25,116 nucleotides of DNA from Campylobacterales bacterium (GCA_012963895.1 DTUW01000076.1:1-25116); one strand, 5' to 3'; positions 15,508 to 23,232 are shown, counted from the stretch's first letter. The notes: generated by a model from the sequence alone, not told the origin. Numbers and translations are program-made.

Positions 15508-16659
15508 TTAAAAGACCTCCTTAACTTTCTCTACTATCTCATATGGAGAGATAGCTCTACCATTGACCTTATAAAGCCCTTCAAGGTCAAGTCGCCCAGA
15601 AACTCTCTCAACCTCTTCTGTATATTGTCTAATGTTTAACTCTACAACCAATACATTTTTAACCATATCTGTCCAGTGTCTAATTCTCTTAGCTGGTGAT
15701 GGCCAAAGGGTAATCGGTCGGAATAGTCCAGCTTTTCTCCCCTCTTTTCTAAGAGTTCTAATAGCCTCTTTTGCTGCAAGAGAGACAGAACCATAAGCGA
15801 TAATTAGGATTTCCCCCTCTTCGCCATTGAAATCATCTAACATGAACTCTTCATTTTTTTCGAGTTCATCAGTATGTTTCATTACCTTATCTTCAAGTCT
15901 TTGAATCAACTTTCTACAAGTTTCAATTTCTTCTGTTGGGAAACCTTTTGCATCGTGGTGAAGACCTGTAAAGTGGTATCTATACCCTTTAAACATTGGA
16001 TTTAGAACCGCTGGTTCATCTGGACCTACTCCATAAGGTAGATACTCTTCTGGTGGTCCGTCGAAAGTTTTTCGAGGCACAATACCTTTTTGCACCTCAT
16101 CAGCTGTTGGAATTACAGCTTTTCCGTGCATATGTCCGATTGTCTCATCGGTAAGGACTATAACAGGTTGCATAAATCTATCAGCAAGATTGAAGGCTCT
16201 AACAACTTCTGTATAACACTCCTCTAAGTTACCAGCACATAGAGTAATAGAGCGATAGTCTCCGTGAGATGGGTTTCTAGCCTGTCTAACATCACCTTGT
16301 GAAACTCTGGTTGGTAGCCCAGTAGATGGTCCGCCTCTCATAACATCAACTACAACAACTGGAACCTCTGCCATTTGAGCAAGTCCTAAATTTTCAGCCT
16401 TCAAAGACATACCAGGACCAGATGTAGCAGTCAATGCTCTAACCCCTGACATAGCAGCACCAACAGCCGCAGCAACTCCACCTATTTCATCTTCCATTTG
16501 GATAGCAACTCCTCCAACTTTTGGAAGTAGGTCAGAGATAGTATGCATTATCTCACTCGATGGAGTAATAGGATACCCTCCAAAAAATCGACAACCGGCA
16601 TCAACCGCCGCCATCGCTACTAAATCATTTCCCGATGCTATTACTTCTCTCGTTTCCAT
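15508..16659 (-). CDS. oorA: 2-oxoglutarate:ferredoxin oxidoreductase, alpha subunit
   Basis: The 383-residue protein is the alpha subunit, with the pyrimidine-binding domain of the TPP site. GYPITPSSEIMH near residue 30 is the family hallmark, followed by ALTATSGPGMSLKAE and a C-terminal transketolase-like domain (IIAYGSVSLAAKEAIR). Its size and order after oorD match the Helicobacter/Campylobacter OorA. A pyruvate or branched-chain specificity cannot be excluded from sequence alone, but the four-gene order favours 2-oxoglutarate. Confidence 0.94.
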   Translation of the reverse strand: METREVIASGNDLVAMAAVDAGCRFFGGYPITPSSEIMHTISDLLPKVGGVAIQMEDEIGGVAAAVGAAMSGVRALTATSGPGMSLKAENLGLAQMAEVPVVVVDVMRGGPSTGLPTRVSQGDVRQARNPSHGDYRSITLCAGNLEECYTEVVRAFNLADRFMQPVIVLTDETIGHMHGKAVIPTADEVQKGIVPRKTFDGPPEEYLPYGVGPDEPAVLNPMFKGYRYHFTGLHHDAKGFPTEEIETCRKLIQRLEDKVMKHTDELEKNEEFMLDDFNGEEGEILIIAYGSVSLAAKEAIRTLRKEGRKAGLFRPITLWPSPAKRIRHWTDMVKNVLVVELNIRQYTEEVERVSGRLDLEGLYKVNGRAISPYEIVEKVKEVF

Positions 16660-16667
16660 TCCTTCTC

Positions 16668-16982
16668 CTATTCAACTAACATGTAGTTATTGGCTTTAAT
16701 TTTTTCTGCTCGCTCTTTTGCCTCTGGGGTCAATTTTGCAAATTTGAATTCACTTTTATCAGCTACAAAAATTGCAAAATCAGGGCAAGATAGCTCACAT
16801 TCGTTACAACCTATACAACTACCAGGTTCAATTACTTTTACCATAGCTCCAAGAGTAGAGCTACTATCATATACCATCGCCAAAGTTCCTGCTGGACAGA
16901 CCGATACACAAATATCACAAGCCTTACATCGACTCTCATCTACCCAAACAGGAGTATTTTCTGGGGCTTTCATCAATCCCAT
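16668..16982 (-). CDS. oorD: 2-oxoglutarate:ferredoxin oxidoreductase, delta (ferredoxin-like) subunit
   Basis: The 104-residue subunit carries two [4Fe-4S] clusters, seen as CKACDICVSVCPAG and CIGCNECELSCPDF, and passes electrons between the TPP site and free ferredoxin or a quinone-linked acceptor. It is the first gene of oorDABC. The ATG at 16982 has AAGGAGA upstream, and a candidate promoter lies 67 bases away in the 151-base gap toward the ComEA-like gene. Confidence 0.94.
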   Translation of the reverse strand: MGLMKAPENTPVWVDESRCKACDICVSVCPAGTLAMVYDSSSTLGAMVKVIEPGSCIGCNECELSCPDFAIFVADKSEFKFAKLTPEAKERAEKIKANNYMLVE

Positions 16983-17048
16983 AAAATCTCCTTATTCAAG
17001 ATATGGGATTAGAATAGCTTAATTAGCTTAAAAGAGGTATTAATATCT

Positions 17049-17054
17049 ATTATA
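17049..17054 (-). promoter_or_regulatory. possible -10 element of the oorDABC operon
   Basis: On the reverse strand TATAAT (within CTATTTATAATAG) is the best -10 match in the gap upstream of oorD, about 67 bases from its ATG. AT-rich sequence precedes it. Confidence 0.4.
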
Positions 17055-17099
17055 AATAGTGGAAAATTGGGTATTTAGGTAACAGGAGAGGAGGGGAAA

Positions 17100-17114
17100 C
17101 CCCGAAAAATGGGG
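17100..17114 (-). terminator. weak hairpin downstream of the ComEA-like gene
   Basis: CCCC-GAAAAAT-GGGG forms a four-base stem about 20 bases past the stop of the ComEA-like gene; an alternative pairs GGGG 17093-17096 with the CCCC. On the reverse strand only TTT follows the stem. The layout resembles the hairpin after oorC. Confidence 0.3.
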
Positions 17115-17133
17115 ATAATTTTGGGGGAAATAT

Positions 17134-17421
17134 CTATTTTTTGTATTTGGATAAATCTATTTTTGCTTTTGGACCTTTTGAACTCTTTTCAGCTTTTAGG
17201 AACTCTTTTATCTTTTGAAGTTTCTTTTTTCCAATTCCCTTTACATGGATTAGGTCATCTACTGATTTGATTTTATTCTTTTTTCTATATTCAATAATTC
17301 GTTCGGCTAATTTTTTCCCAATCCCATGTATAGACATCAGCTCAGATTTTGAAGCTGTTTGGAAATCTATACCAAATAGAGCAGTTGAAAGTAGTAGAGC
17401 TGAAATAAGTAATTTCCACAT
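17134..17421 (-). CDS. exported ComEA-like helix-hairpin-helix protein
   Basis: The 95-residue protein has a clear N-terminal signal peptide (MWKLLISALLLSTALFG, likely cut near residue 17-19), then a ComEA-type pair of helix-hairpin-helix motifs: ASKSELMSIHGIGKKLAERI and SVDDLIHVKGIGKKKLQKI. A lysine-rich tail follows. Such periplasmic proteins bind double-stranded DNA and, as ComEA, pull it across the outer membrane in natural transformation. A single-domain exported HhH protein fits this role, but no other competence gene is in view. It is a single gene with AGGAG seven bases before its ATG. Confidence 0.85.
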   Translation of the reverse strand: MWKLLISALLLSTALFGIDFQTASKSELMSIHGIGKKLAERIIEYRKKNKIKSVDDLIHVKGIGKKKLQKIKEFLKAEKSSKGPKAKIDLSKYKK

Positions 17422-17464
17422 GGGCTAACTCCTTAGCAAAATACACATTCTATTTTATCCTAAT

Positions 17465-17872
17465 TCATTTGAAAAATTCAAAATTATCAAACCCATTATA
17501 TGTTTTGAAGGCTAAAAGATAGAGAGTTTTTAGAATATCTTCATTAGAAGATAATTTTTTCCATTCATCTAATACACTGTTTTCTATTCCTGTTCTTTGG
17601 ATATTTTTTACTACCTCATCAATAATTTTGGGTAAGACTTGAACCAATTTTTTAAATGCCTCTTTTTCTCCTGTAACAATTTCGTAAAATCTATCTATTG
17701 ATACCCTTCGAATTCTCTCGTTCTGAATTTGCTTACCGTCTATTCGTATTGTCCAAGGAACATTTTGGCTTTTGGTGGATATTGCTTCTACAAGCAAACA
17801 GAGGTTTTTGGAATCCTCCAATATTTTATTTTGCATCTTGATATAGGTTCTTTGAGAAGATGAAGAATTCAT
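17465..17872 (-). CDS. C-terminal fragment of the frameshifted endonuclease
   Basis: This 135-residue open frame starts at an ATG that overlaps the stop of the upstream fragment (ATGA). It reads MNSSSSQRTYIKMQNKI, and the ATG is the internal Met after the predicted NKHNT in the restored protein. Reinitiation could yield the fragment, but it would lack both D99 and the E-x-K residues of the active site. Confidence 0.5.
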   Translation of the reverse strand: MNSSSSQRTYIKMQNKILEDSKNLCLLVEAISTKSQNVPWTIRIDGKQIQNERIRRVSIDRFYEIVTGEKEAFKKLVQVLPKIIDEVVKNIQRTGIENSVLDEWKKLSSNEDILKTLYLLAFKTYNGFDNFEFFK

Positions 17873-18222
17873 AGTATTATGTTTATTTTTAATTTCAACA
17901 TAAATTTTTTCTTTTCATTAATAACATCGAAACCGTGTGTTGGAACTTGCCAATCAAAATCTCCCATATATTTAAAGATATTTTGGTGAAAATAACCGAT
18001 GAGGTTTGTATTTGATTTATCAATTTGTCTCAATATCTCGTTTTCAAGAACTTCCAAAATATCTTTATTGTATATTTTTGAATCGAATGTCAATTTTATA
18101 GGGTCAATGATATTTTTATTGAAGTCGTTGAAATTGATTTCAAAACGGTATTGCTTAACGGTATTTTCTACATGAGAATACAAATCCTCATATTTAATAA
18201 AATTCAAGTTGAAGTTGTCCAT
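17869..18222 (-). CDS. N-terminal fragment of the frameshifted endonuclease
   Basis: This 117-residue open frame carries the N-terminal helical part of the nuclease and the first catalytic aspartate (GFDV, D99). After residue 106 it runs out of frame (FMLKLKINIIL) to a TGA. The local base composition is very poor in GC: three sampled 60-base lines, at 17881, 18001 and 18061, have 13, 17 and 12 G/C. Confidence 0.5.
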   Translation of the reverse strand: MDNFNLNFIKYEDLYSHVENTVKQYRFEINFNDFNKNIIDPIKLTFDSKIYNKDILEVLENEILRQIDKSNTNLIGYFHQNIFKYMGDFDWQVPTHGFDVINEKKKFMLKLKINIIL

Positions 18223-19231
18223 AATGTCTCCTTTTTTTAAGATAGCTCTTTATAGCCAGTCCAACATGTTTAGCCAACTCAACAGGAACAGCATTACCAA
18301 TCTGTTTGTATTGCTCAGAGATAGAACCCACAAATTCCCAACTATCTGGAAAACTCTGTATTCTTGCACTTTCACGAATAGAGAGAGGTCGCACCTCATC
18401 GGGGTGGCACCTTTCGGTCTGTTTTTGAGAAGGGCTACACAATATAGTTAAACTAGGTTCATTCCATGATAGCCTCCTTGCTACCCCCGTTTTTCCACCA
18501 TTAGAATAGTAACTTTTCCCGAGATACTCCTTAGCTATGTTCTCTGGTAAATCTTTCCAATATCCACCAGCAGGAACCAATTTCAATATCTCTCTTTTTT
18601 TCTCTGAATATGTGGCACATGGAGAAGGAGGGCAGTTTTTTAAAACATCTTTTAAAACTAATTTTTTTTTCAAGGGTTTTGGAAATTGAAACTCCCCTTT
18701 AAAAAAATCGTTACGAATACCAATAATAAAAATTCTTTCTCTCTTTTGAGCAACTCCATAATCAAAAGCATTCAAAACTTTATATTGAACCCTATATCCA
18801 ACATCTTGAAAGACTTCTATCATTGTCTTTAAAGTTCGACCCTTATCGTGAGATAGAAGCCCCTTAACATTTTCAGCTAAAAACATTTTGGGCTGTAACT
18901 CTTTCAGAATTTCTGCATAGTAATAGAAGAGAGTTCCACGAGTATCTGCCAGTCCTAATCTATTTCCAGCATATGAGAAACTTTGACAAGGATAACCACC
19001 AGAAAGCAAATCTATATCAACCACATCTATATAATTTCTAATCCCTTTTTGAGCTACTTTCTCAATATCTTCATTTATCACATTCCAATTGGGTCTATTT
19101 TTTAATAGAGTTTGTGAAGCAAATCTATTGTTTTCAACAAGTGCGATAGTTTTAAATCCTGCTTTTTCTAAACCGAGAGCTAACCCACCAGCACCTGCAA
19201 AAAGTTCTATAACTGTTGGTTTCTGTTCCAT
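18194..19231 (-). CDS. dcm: DNA (cytosine-5-)-methyltransferase of a type II restriction-modification unit
   Basis: The 345-residue protein transfers a methyl group from AdoMet to carbon 5 of cytosine in a specific site. Motifs appear in the normal order: FAGAGG (11-16), the catalytic PCQSFS with C82, AENVKG (119-124), QKRERIFIIG, then a target-recognition region, and IGNAVP at the C-terminus. The stretch SPSQKQTERCHPDEVRP, with the Eco47II-like nuclease beside it, suggests a GGNCC target; that is inference. All catalytic motifs are intact, so it should be active although its nuclease partner is broken. The start has only a weak AGAAAAAG ahead of it, and its promoter must lie in the 59 bases shared with mtnN. 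Confidence 0.92.
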   Translation of the reverse strand: MEQKPTVIELFAGAGGLALGLEKAGFKTIALVENNRFASQTLLKNRPNWNVINEDIEKVAQKGIRNYIDVVDIDLLSGGYPCQSFSYAGNRLGLADTRGTLFYYYAEILKELQPKMFLAENVKGLLSHDKGRTLKTMIEVFQDVGYRVQYKVLNAFDYGVAQKRERIFIIGIRNDFFKGEFQFPKPLKKKLVLKDVLKNCPPSPCATYSEKKREILKLVPAGGYWKDLPENIAKEYLGKSYYSNGGKTGVARRLSWNEPSLTILCSPSQKQTERCHPDEVRPLSIRESARIQSFPDSWEFVGSISEQYKQIGNAVPVELAKHVGLAIKSYLKKRRHYGQLQLEFY

Positions 19232-19242
19232 CTTTTTCTAAC

Positions 19243-19248
19243 TATAAT
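19243..19248 (+). promoter_or_regulatory. possible -10 element of mtnN-trpG
   Basis: TATAAT within ACTATAATAAAAT lies 43 bases before the mtnN ATG. The surrounding AT-rich region is shared with the divergent methyltransferase gene, whose own promoter must overlap it. Confidence 0.45.
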
Positions 19249-19290
19249 AAAATATTAATATTGAATATTACAAAAACTATTGGAGTAACT

Positions 19291-19983
19291 ATGAAAATAG
19301 GTATTTTAGGAGCGATGAGAGAGGAGATAACCCCTATCCTCCAACTTATTGGAGAATACGAAACGGTTGAACACGGGAAAAATATTTACTATCTCGCTAA
19401 ATATAGCAATCATGAATTGGTAATCGCTTATAGCAAAATTGGTAAAGTCTTTGCCTCTATGACTGCTACAACTATGATAGAAAAATTTGGAGTAGAAGCT
19501 ATCCTATTTAGTGGAGTGGCAGGAGCTATAAATCCTCGATTGAAAATAGGTGATTTGATATTTGCTACTAAATTGGCTCAACACGATTTGGATATTACCG
19601 CCTTTGGCCACCCTTATGGATATGTTCCAGAGGGGGCGGTATTTGTGGAAACTGATAAAAGACTTAATCAGATAGCTGATGAGGTGGCTCGAAAAAGTGG
19701 TATGAGAATTGGACGAGGGGTAATAGCCACAGGTGACCAATTTATCGCCGACCCAGAGAGAAAAAAGTGGATTAGAGAAACTTTTCAAGCTGATGCTATT
19801 GAAATGGAAGGGGCATCTGTCGGGGTCGTCTGCGATAGCTTCAATATCCCTTTTTTCGTTCTAAGAGCCATTAGCGACTCTGCCGATGGAAATGCAGGAG
19901 AGGATTTCGATTCATTCTTAGACAAATCGGCTCGAATTAGTGGCTATTTCATTATGGACATGGTAGAAGCGATAGAGGATTAG
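19291..19983 (+). CDS. mtnN: 5'-methylthioadenosine / S-adenosylhomocysteine nucleosidase
   Basis: The enzyme removes adenine from methylthioadenosine and S-adenosylhomocysteine. In Campylobacterota the same enzyme also cleaves 6-amino-6-deoxyfutalosine in menaquinone synthesis (MqnB role). From the ATG at 19291 it is 230 residues, close to the E. coli enzyme. The catalytic glutamate E12 is in GAMREEI, followed by GVAGAINPRLKIGDL, HDLDITAFG, ATGDQFI, the ribose-binding EMEGASVG and the catalytic aspartate in AISDSADG. A 25-codon upstream extension to 19216 would run into the methylase gene and has no ribosome binding site, while TTGGAG sits five bases before this ATG. Confidence 0.95.
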   Translation: MKIGILGAMREEITPILQLIGEYETVEHGKNIYYLAKYSNHELVIAYSKIGKVFASMTATTMIEKFGVEAILFSGVAGAINPRLKIGDLIFATKLAQHDLDITAFGHPYGYVPEGAVFVETDKRLNQIADEVARKSGMRIGRGVIATGDQFIADPERKKWIRETFQADAIEMEGASVGVVCDSFNIPFFVLRAISDSADGNAGEDFDSFLDKSARISGYFIMDMVEAIED

Positions 19984-19985
19984 CT

Positions 19986-20558
19986 ATGGTTCTAATGATA
20001 GATAACTACGATAGTTTTACCTTCAATATTGTCCAATACTGCTTAGAGCTTGGAGCTGATTTGAAGGTGGTTCGAAATGATGAGGTTGATATAGAAGATA
20101 TTCGAAACATGAGACCTGAAAAAATTATCATATCCCCAGGTCCCGCCACCCCAAACGATGCAGGTATTAGTCTCGATGTTGTGAAAAATTTCAAAGACGA
20201 CATGCCTATATTGGGTATCTGCTTAGGACACCAAACCATCGCCCAAGCTTTCGGAGGTGAAATAGTTCGAGCTAAAAATATGATGCACGGCAAGACCTCT
20301 AAGATTGTAAGCAGTGATAAGGAGTTTCAACTATTTCGAGATATTCCAGAGACATTTACAGCCACCCGCTACCATTCGTTAGTTGTAGATAGAGAGAGCC
20401 TCCCCGATATTATCCAACCCACCGCATATAGTGAAGATGATAATGAGATTATGGCTCTGAAAGTGAAGGGGTATGAAATCTATGGACTTCAATTCCACCC
20501 AGAGTCTATTATGAGCGAGTATGGACACGAGATATTGGATAACTTTCTAAAAATATAG
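19986..20558 (+). CDS. trpG: glutamine amidotransferase, anthranilate / aminodeoxychorismate synthase component II
   Basis: This class I glutaminase subunit passes ammonia to TrpE (tryptophan) or PabB (folate). The 190-residue protein has the start MIDNYDSFTFNIVQY, the oxyanion loop SPGPATPNDAG, the nucleophile C79 in GICLGHQ, and H171 and E173 in FHPES. Standing apart from trpE and the trp operon, it could be the PabA form or a shared subunit, which sequence alone does not decide. It begins two bases after mtnN. Its stop codon directly abuts the stop codon of the opposing radA, with no base between. Confidence 0.9.
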   Translation: MVLMIDNYDSFTFNIVQYCLELGADLKVVRNDEVDIEDIRNMRPEKIIISPGPATPNDAGISLDVVKNFKDDMPILGICLGHQTIAQAFGGEIVRAKNMMHGKTSKIVSSDKEFQLFRDIPETFTATRYHSLVVDRESLPDIIQPTAYSEDDNEIMALKVKGYEIYGLQFHPESIMSEYGHEILDNFLKI

Positions 20559-21893
20559 TTACATCCAATCTATTATCTTCTCTACCTCATCGACCTCAAA
20601 GAGAGCAATATCCAATTGCTCCATCGGTTTCTTTGGAACAATAGCTCTCTTTATCCCTTGTGAAATAGCTTCACGGAGTCGAATATCGAGACTGGGAACT
20701 CCTCGAATATCTCCAATTAGAGAGACCTCGCCAAGAAATATAGTCTCTTTGGAGAGGGGTCTATCTTTGAAGCTACTAATAATAGATGCCAATATAGCAA
20801 GGTCAGAAGCTGTTTCATCTATCCTAATCCCTCCTGTAATATTGACAAAAACATCATACCGATTTAGAGGCAATCCCAATCTCCTCTCCAAAAGAGCTAA
20901 AAGCATATTTAGGCGGTTGTAGTCAAATCCATTTACACTCCTTTTGGAATTTGGGGTAAAGGATTCAGTTATCAGGGCTTGGACTTCAATAATAAGGGGG
21001 CGACTACCTTCAATAATAACAGTTAAGGCTGAACCGGGTTGGGGTTGAGACTTTGAGATAAATTTAGAAGCTATATTTTTTGCCGATACTAGCCCTCTCT
21101 CTCCCATCTCAAATAGTCCGATTTCGCTTGTAGTTCCAAATCTATTTTTAAATCCTCTCAAAATTCTAAGCTCTCTACTCGCTTCACCTTCAAAGTAGAG
21201 AACTACATCAACCATATGTTCCAAAACTCGCGGACCAGCAATAGCCCCATCTTTGGTAATGTGTCCAATCACAAATATAGATATACCCCTCTCCTTTGCA
21301 ATCCTCATAAGCTCAAAGGTAACGGCTCGAACTTGTGAAACACTCCCGGGAGCAGAGGATAGGGAATTGGTATATATGGTCTGGATAGAGTCGATAATGA
21401 GAGTTGAATAGTCTCTCTCCTCTATCTTCTCTCGTATCTTTTCAAACTCTATCTCTGAAAAGAGATATAGAGACTTTTCAGATACCCCTAACCTATCGGC
21501 TCTAAGTTTTATCTGACTTAAAGACTCTTCACCACTTATATATAGAATATTTCTCTCTTTTGCAAGATACCCCGCAACTTTCAGGAGCAGAGTAGATTTT
21601 CCAATCCCTGGACTACCCCCAATCAAAATTAGAGACCCCTTGACAATTCCACCACCTAGAACTAAATCGAGTTCGCTATCACCAGTGGAGTATCTCTCTA
21701 TCTCTTCAATTTCAATATCAACTATTGATATTACATCTTGAATATTTTTCGATGAGGTGGAGGGAGAAGAGGAGGAGGGGAGAACCTCCACAAAACTATC
21801 CCACTCCGAACAGCTAGGACATTTACCTAAAAATTTTAGGGACTGGTAACCGCAATATTGACATTCGTAACTGGTTCTATTTTTCTTCGCCAT
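20559..21893 (-). CDS. radA: DNA repair protein RadA
   Basis: RadA is a RecA-like ATPase that drives branch migration of recombination intermediates and contributes to repair and transformation. The 444-residue protein has an N-terminal zinc finger (C11, C14, C25, C28), Walker A GGSPGIGKST (92-101), Walker B LIIDSIQT, the RadA-specific KNRFG motif, and a C-terminal Lon-like domain (VFVNITGGIRIDE). A Ser-rich linker SSSSPSTSSK after the zinc finger contains a GATGAGGTGG site on the opposite strand. The ATG overlaps the purD end by 17 bases and has little ribosome binding site of its own, so it is probably coupled to purD translation. Confidence 0.96.
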   Translation of the reverse strand: MAKKNRTSYECQYCGYQSLKFLGKCPSCSEWDSFVEVLPSSSSPSTSSKNIQDVISIVDIEIEEIERYSTGDSELDLVLGGGIVKGSLILIGGSPGIGKSTLLLKVAGYLAKERNILYISGEESLSQIKLRADRLGVSEKSLYLFSEIEFEKIREKIEERDYSTLIIDSIQTIYTNSLSSAPGSVSQVRAVTFELMRIAKERGISIFVIGHITKDGAIAGPRVLEHMVDVVLYFEGEASRELRILRGFKNRFGTTSEIGLFEMGERGLVSAKNIASKFISKSQPQPGSALTVIIEGSRPLIIEVQALITESFTPNSKRSVNGFDYNRLNMLLALLERRLGLPLNRYDVFVNITGGIRIDETASDLAILASIISSFKDRPLSKETIFLGEVSLIGDIRGVPSLDIRLREAISQGIKRAIVPKKPMEQLDIALFEVDEVEKIIDWM

Positions 21894-23166
21894 CTTTTAA
21901 AGCTTGATAAGCTATATCAGTTCTGAACTGCTTTCCTGCAAAGTGGATTTGCCCACATAGCATATATGCTCTATCTCTCGCCTCTTGAATAGTATCACCT
22001 AAGCCGATAGCCACAAGAACCCTGCCACCTGTTGCATAGAGTTTGCCCTCCTCTTTCGAAACCCCAGCATAGGAGATATGGGAGTTTTCAGCTAAATCAC
22101 TATGGACTATCTCATCTACAATAATTTCAGCAGGTTGAGAAGAGCTATAAGGGTATTTTTCAGAAGCCATCACAACTCCAACAGAATATCTTTTAGAAAT
22201 CTGAATATCAACCTCATCGAGTTTCCCTTTGGTTGCCTGATATAGAATATCTGTAATAGGAGTTTCGATAAGAGGCATCAAGATTTCACACTCAGGGTCT
22301 CCAAATCGGACATTGAACTCCAAGACATAAGGTTCATTATTGACAACCATCAAACCGGCAAAAAGAACCCCTTTAAAGATATTTCCATCTTTTGCCATAC
22401 CTTCAAGAGTTGGACGAATAATTTTAGTCTCTATCTTCTCCATAAGTTCATCGGTTGCCAAAGGGGTTGGAGCATATGCCCCCATTCCTCCTGTGTTTGG
22501 TCCTTTATCCCCTGTTAGCAGTCGTTTATGGTCTTGTGCTGGTGGTAGTATCTGATAATTTTTTCCATCTGAGATAGCGAAAACTGAAAGTTCGAAACCA
22601 TCTAAGAACTCTTCAATAATAATTTTCTTTCCAGCATCTCCAAAAAGCGAACCGCTCAACATATCCCCCGCCGTCTTCTTAGCCTCTTCAACACTTTGGG
22701 CGATAATTACCCCTTTTCCTCCACAAAGTCCATCAGCTTTCACAACGATAGGAGGGGTGAGGGTTTCAATAAATTTATAACTCTCTTCAAGCGATGAGGT
22801 TTCGAGAAATCGAGCCGTAGGTATTCCATACTTTTGGAGAAACTTTTTCATGAATATCTTTGAGCCTTCAAGTTGTGCAGCCCTCTTTGAAGCTCCAAAG
22901 ATAGCCAACCCCTCTTTTTCAAATATATCAACTACCCCATCTACTAGCGGTTTTTCAGGTCCAACAATAGTTAGGTCTATCTCTTCTTTTTTCGCAAAAT
23001 CTGCCAGTTCTTGAAAATCGGAAATAGAGATATTTTCTCCTAACTCTTCTGTTGCTCCATTTCCGGGAGCAAAATAGATTTTTTCAACTCTACTATCTCT
23101 GCTAACTGCCAACCCTAGGGAGTATTCTCTACCCCCTGAACCTATAATTAGAACTCTTCTAACCAA
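21877..23166 (-). CDS. purD: phosphoribosylamine-glycine ligase
   Basis: The enzyme joins glycine to phosphoribosylamine using ATP, the second step of purine synthesis. The 429-residue ATP-grasp protein has VLIIGSGGREYSL at its start, FGASKRAAQLEGSK, KADGLCGGKGV in the ATP-grasp fold, GDKGPNTGGMGAYAPTP and FNVRFGDPECE. Length is normal. The start is TTG at 23166-23164 with AAGGA eight bases upstream; no ATG fits better. It shares a 66-base intergenic region with the divergent mnmG. Confidence 0.95.
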   Translation of the reverse strand: MVRRVLIIGSGGREYSLGLAVSRDSRVEKIYFAPGNGATEELGENISISDFQELADFAKKEEIDLTIVGPEKPLVDGVVDIFEKEGLAIFGASKRAAQLEGSKIFMKKFLQKYGIPTARFLETSSLEESYKFIETLTPPIVVKADGLCGGKGVIIAQSVEEAKKTAGDMLSGSLFGDAGKKIIIEEFLDGFELSVFAISDGKNYQILPPAQDHKRLLTGDKGPNTGGMGAYAPTPLATDELMEKIETKIIRPTLEGMAKDGNIFKGVLFAGLMVVNNEPYVLEFNVRFGDPECEILMPLIETPITDILYQATKGKLDEVDIQISKRYSVGVVMASEKYPYSSSQPAEIIVDEIVHSDLAENSHISYAGVSKEEGKLYATGGRVLVAIGLGDTIQEARDRAYMLCGQIHFAGKQFRTDIAYQALKDGEEK

Positions 23167-23182
23167 CTCTACTATCCTTATA

Positions 23183-23188
23183 TATAAT
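23183..23188 (+). promoter_or_regulatory. possible -10 element of mnmG
   Basis: TATAAT within TTATATATAATATGG lies about 45 bases before the mnmG ATG, in the region shared with purD. The AT-rich stretch also offers a reverse-strand TATATA for purD. Confidence 0.35.
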
Positions 23189-23232
23189 ATGGAACTAAAT
23201 TTTTACCAAAAAATATTAAAGAATAGCGGAAA

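Larger units (their letters stand above)
17465..18222 (-). pseudogene. Eco47II-like type II restriction endonuclease, frameshifted
   Basis: Two adjacent frames form one gene. Restoring one base in the A-run at 17905-17910 (forward T-run) gives an uninterrupted 252-residue protein, about the length of Eco47II/Sau96I-type nucleases. The join then reads GFDVINEKKK-IYVEIKNKHNT-MNSSSSQRTYIKMQ, with D99, E110 and K112 placed as a PD-(D/E)XK catalytic site. As it stands the frame switches after KKK and stops, losing the ExK half. The family call rests on recalled sequence patterns and on the adjoining cytosine-5 methylase. The ATG at 18222 has AAAGGAGA and lies 29 bases inside the methylase gene. 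A short tract change, true decay, frameshifting or a base-call error could each explain it. Confidence 0.75.

Noticed and set aside
17465..19231. A complete working type II restriction-modification system
   Set aside because: The nuclease frame is broken before its ExK catalytic residues, so only methylation can be supported.
19216..19290. Upstream extension of mtnN by 25 codons
   Set aside because: It would overlap the methyltransferase start, lacks similarity to the family, and the ATG at 19291 has a proper ribosome binding site and the family N-terminus MKIGILGAM.
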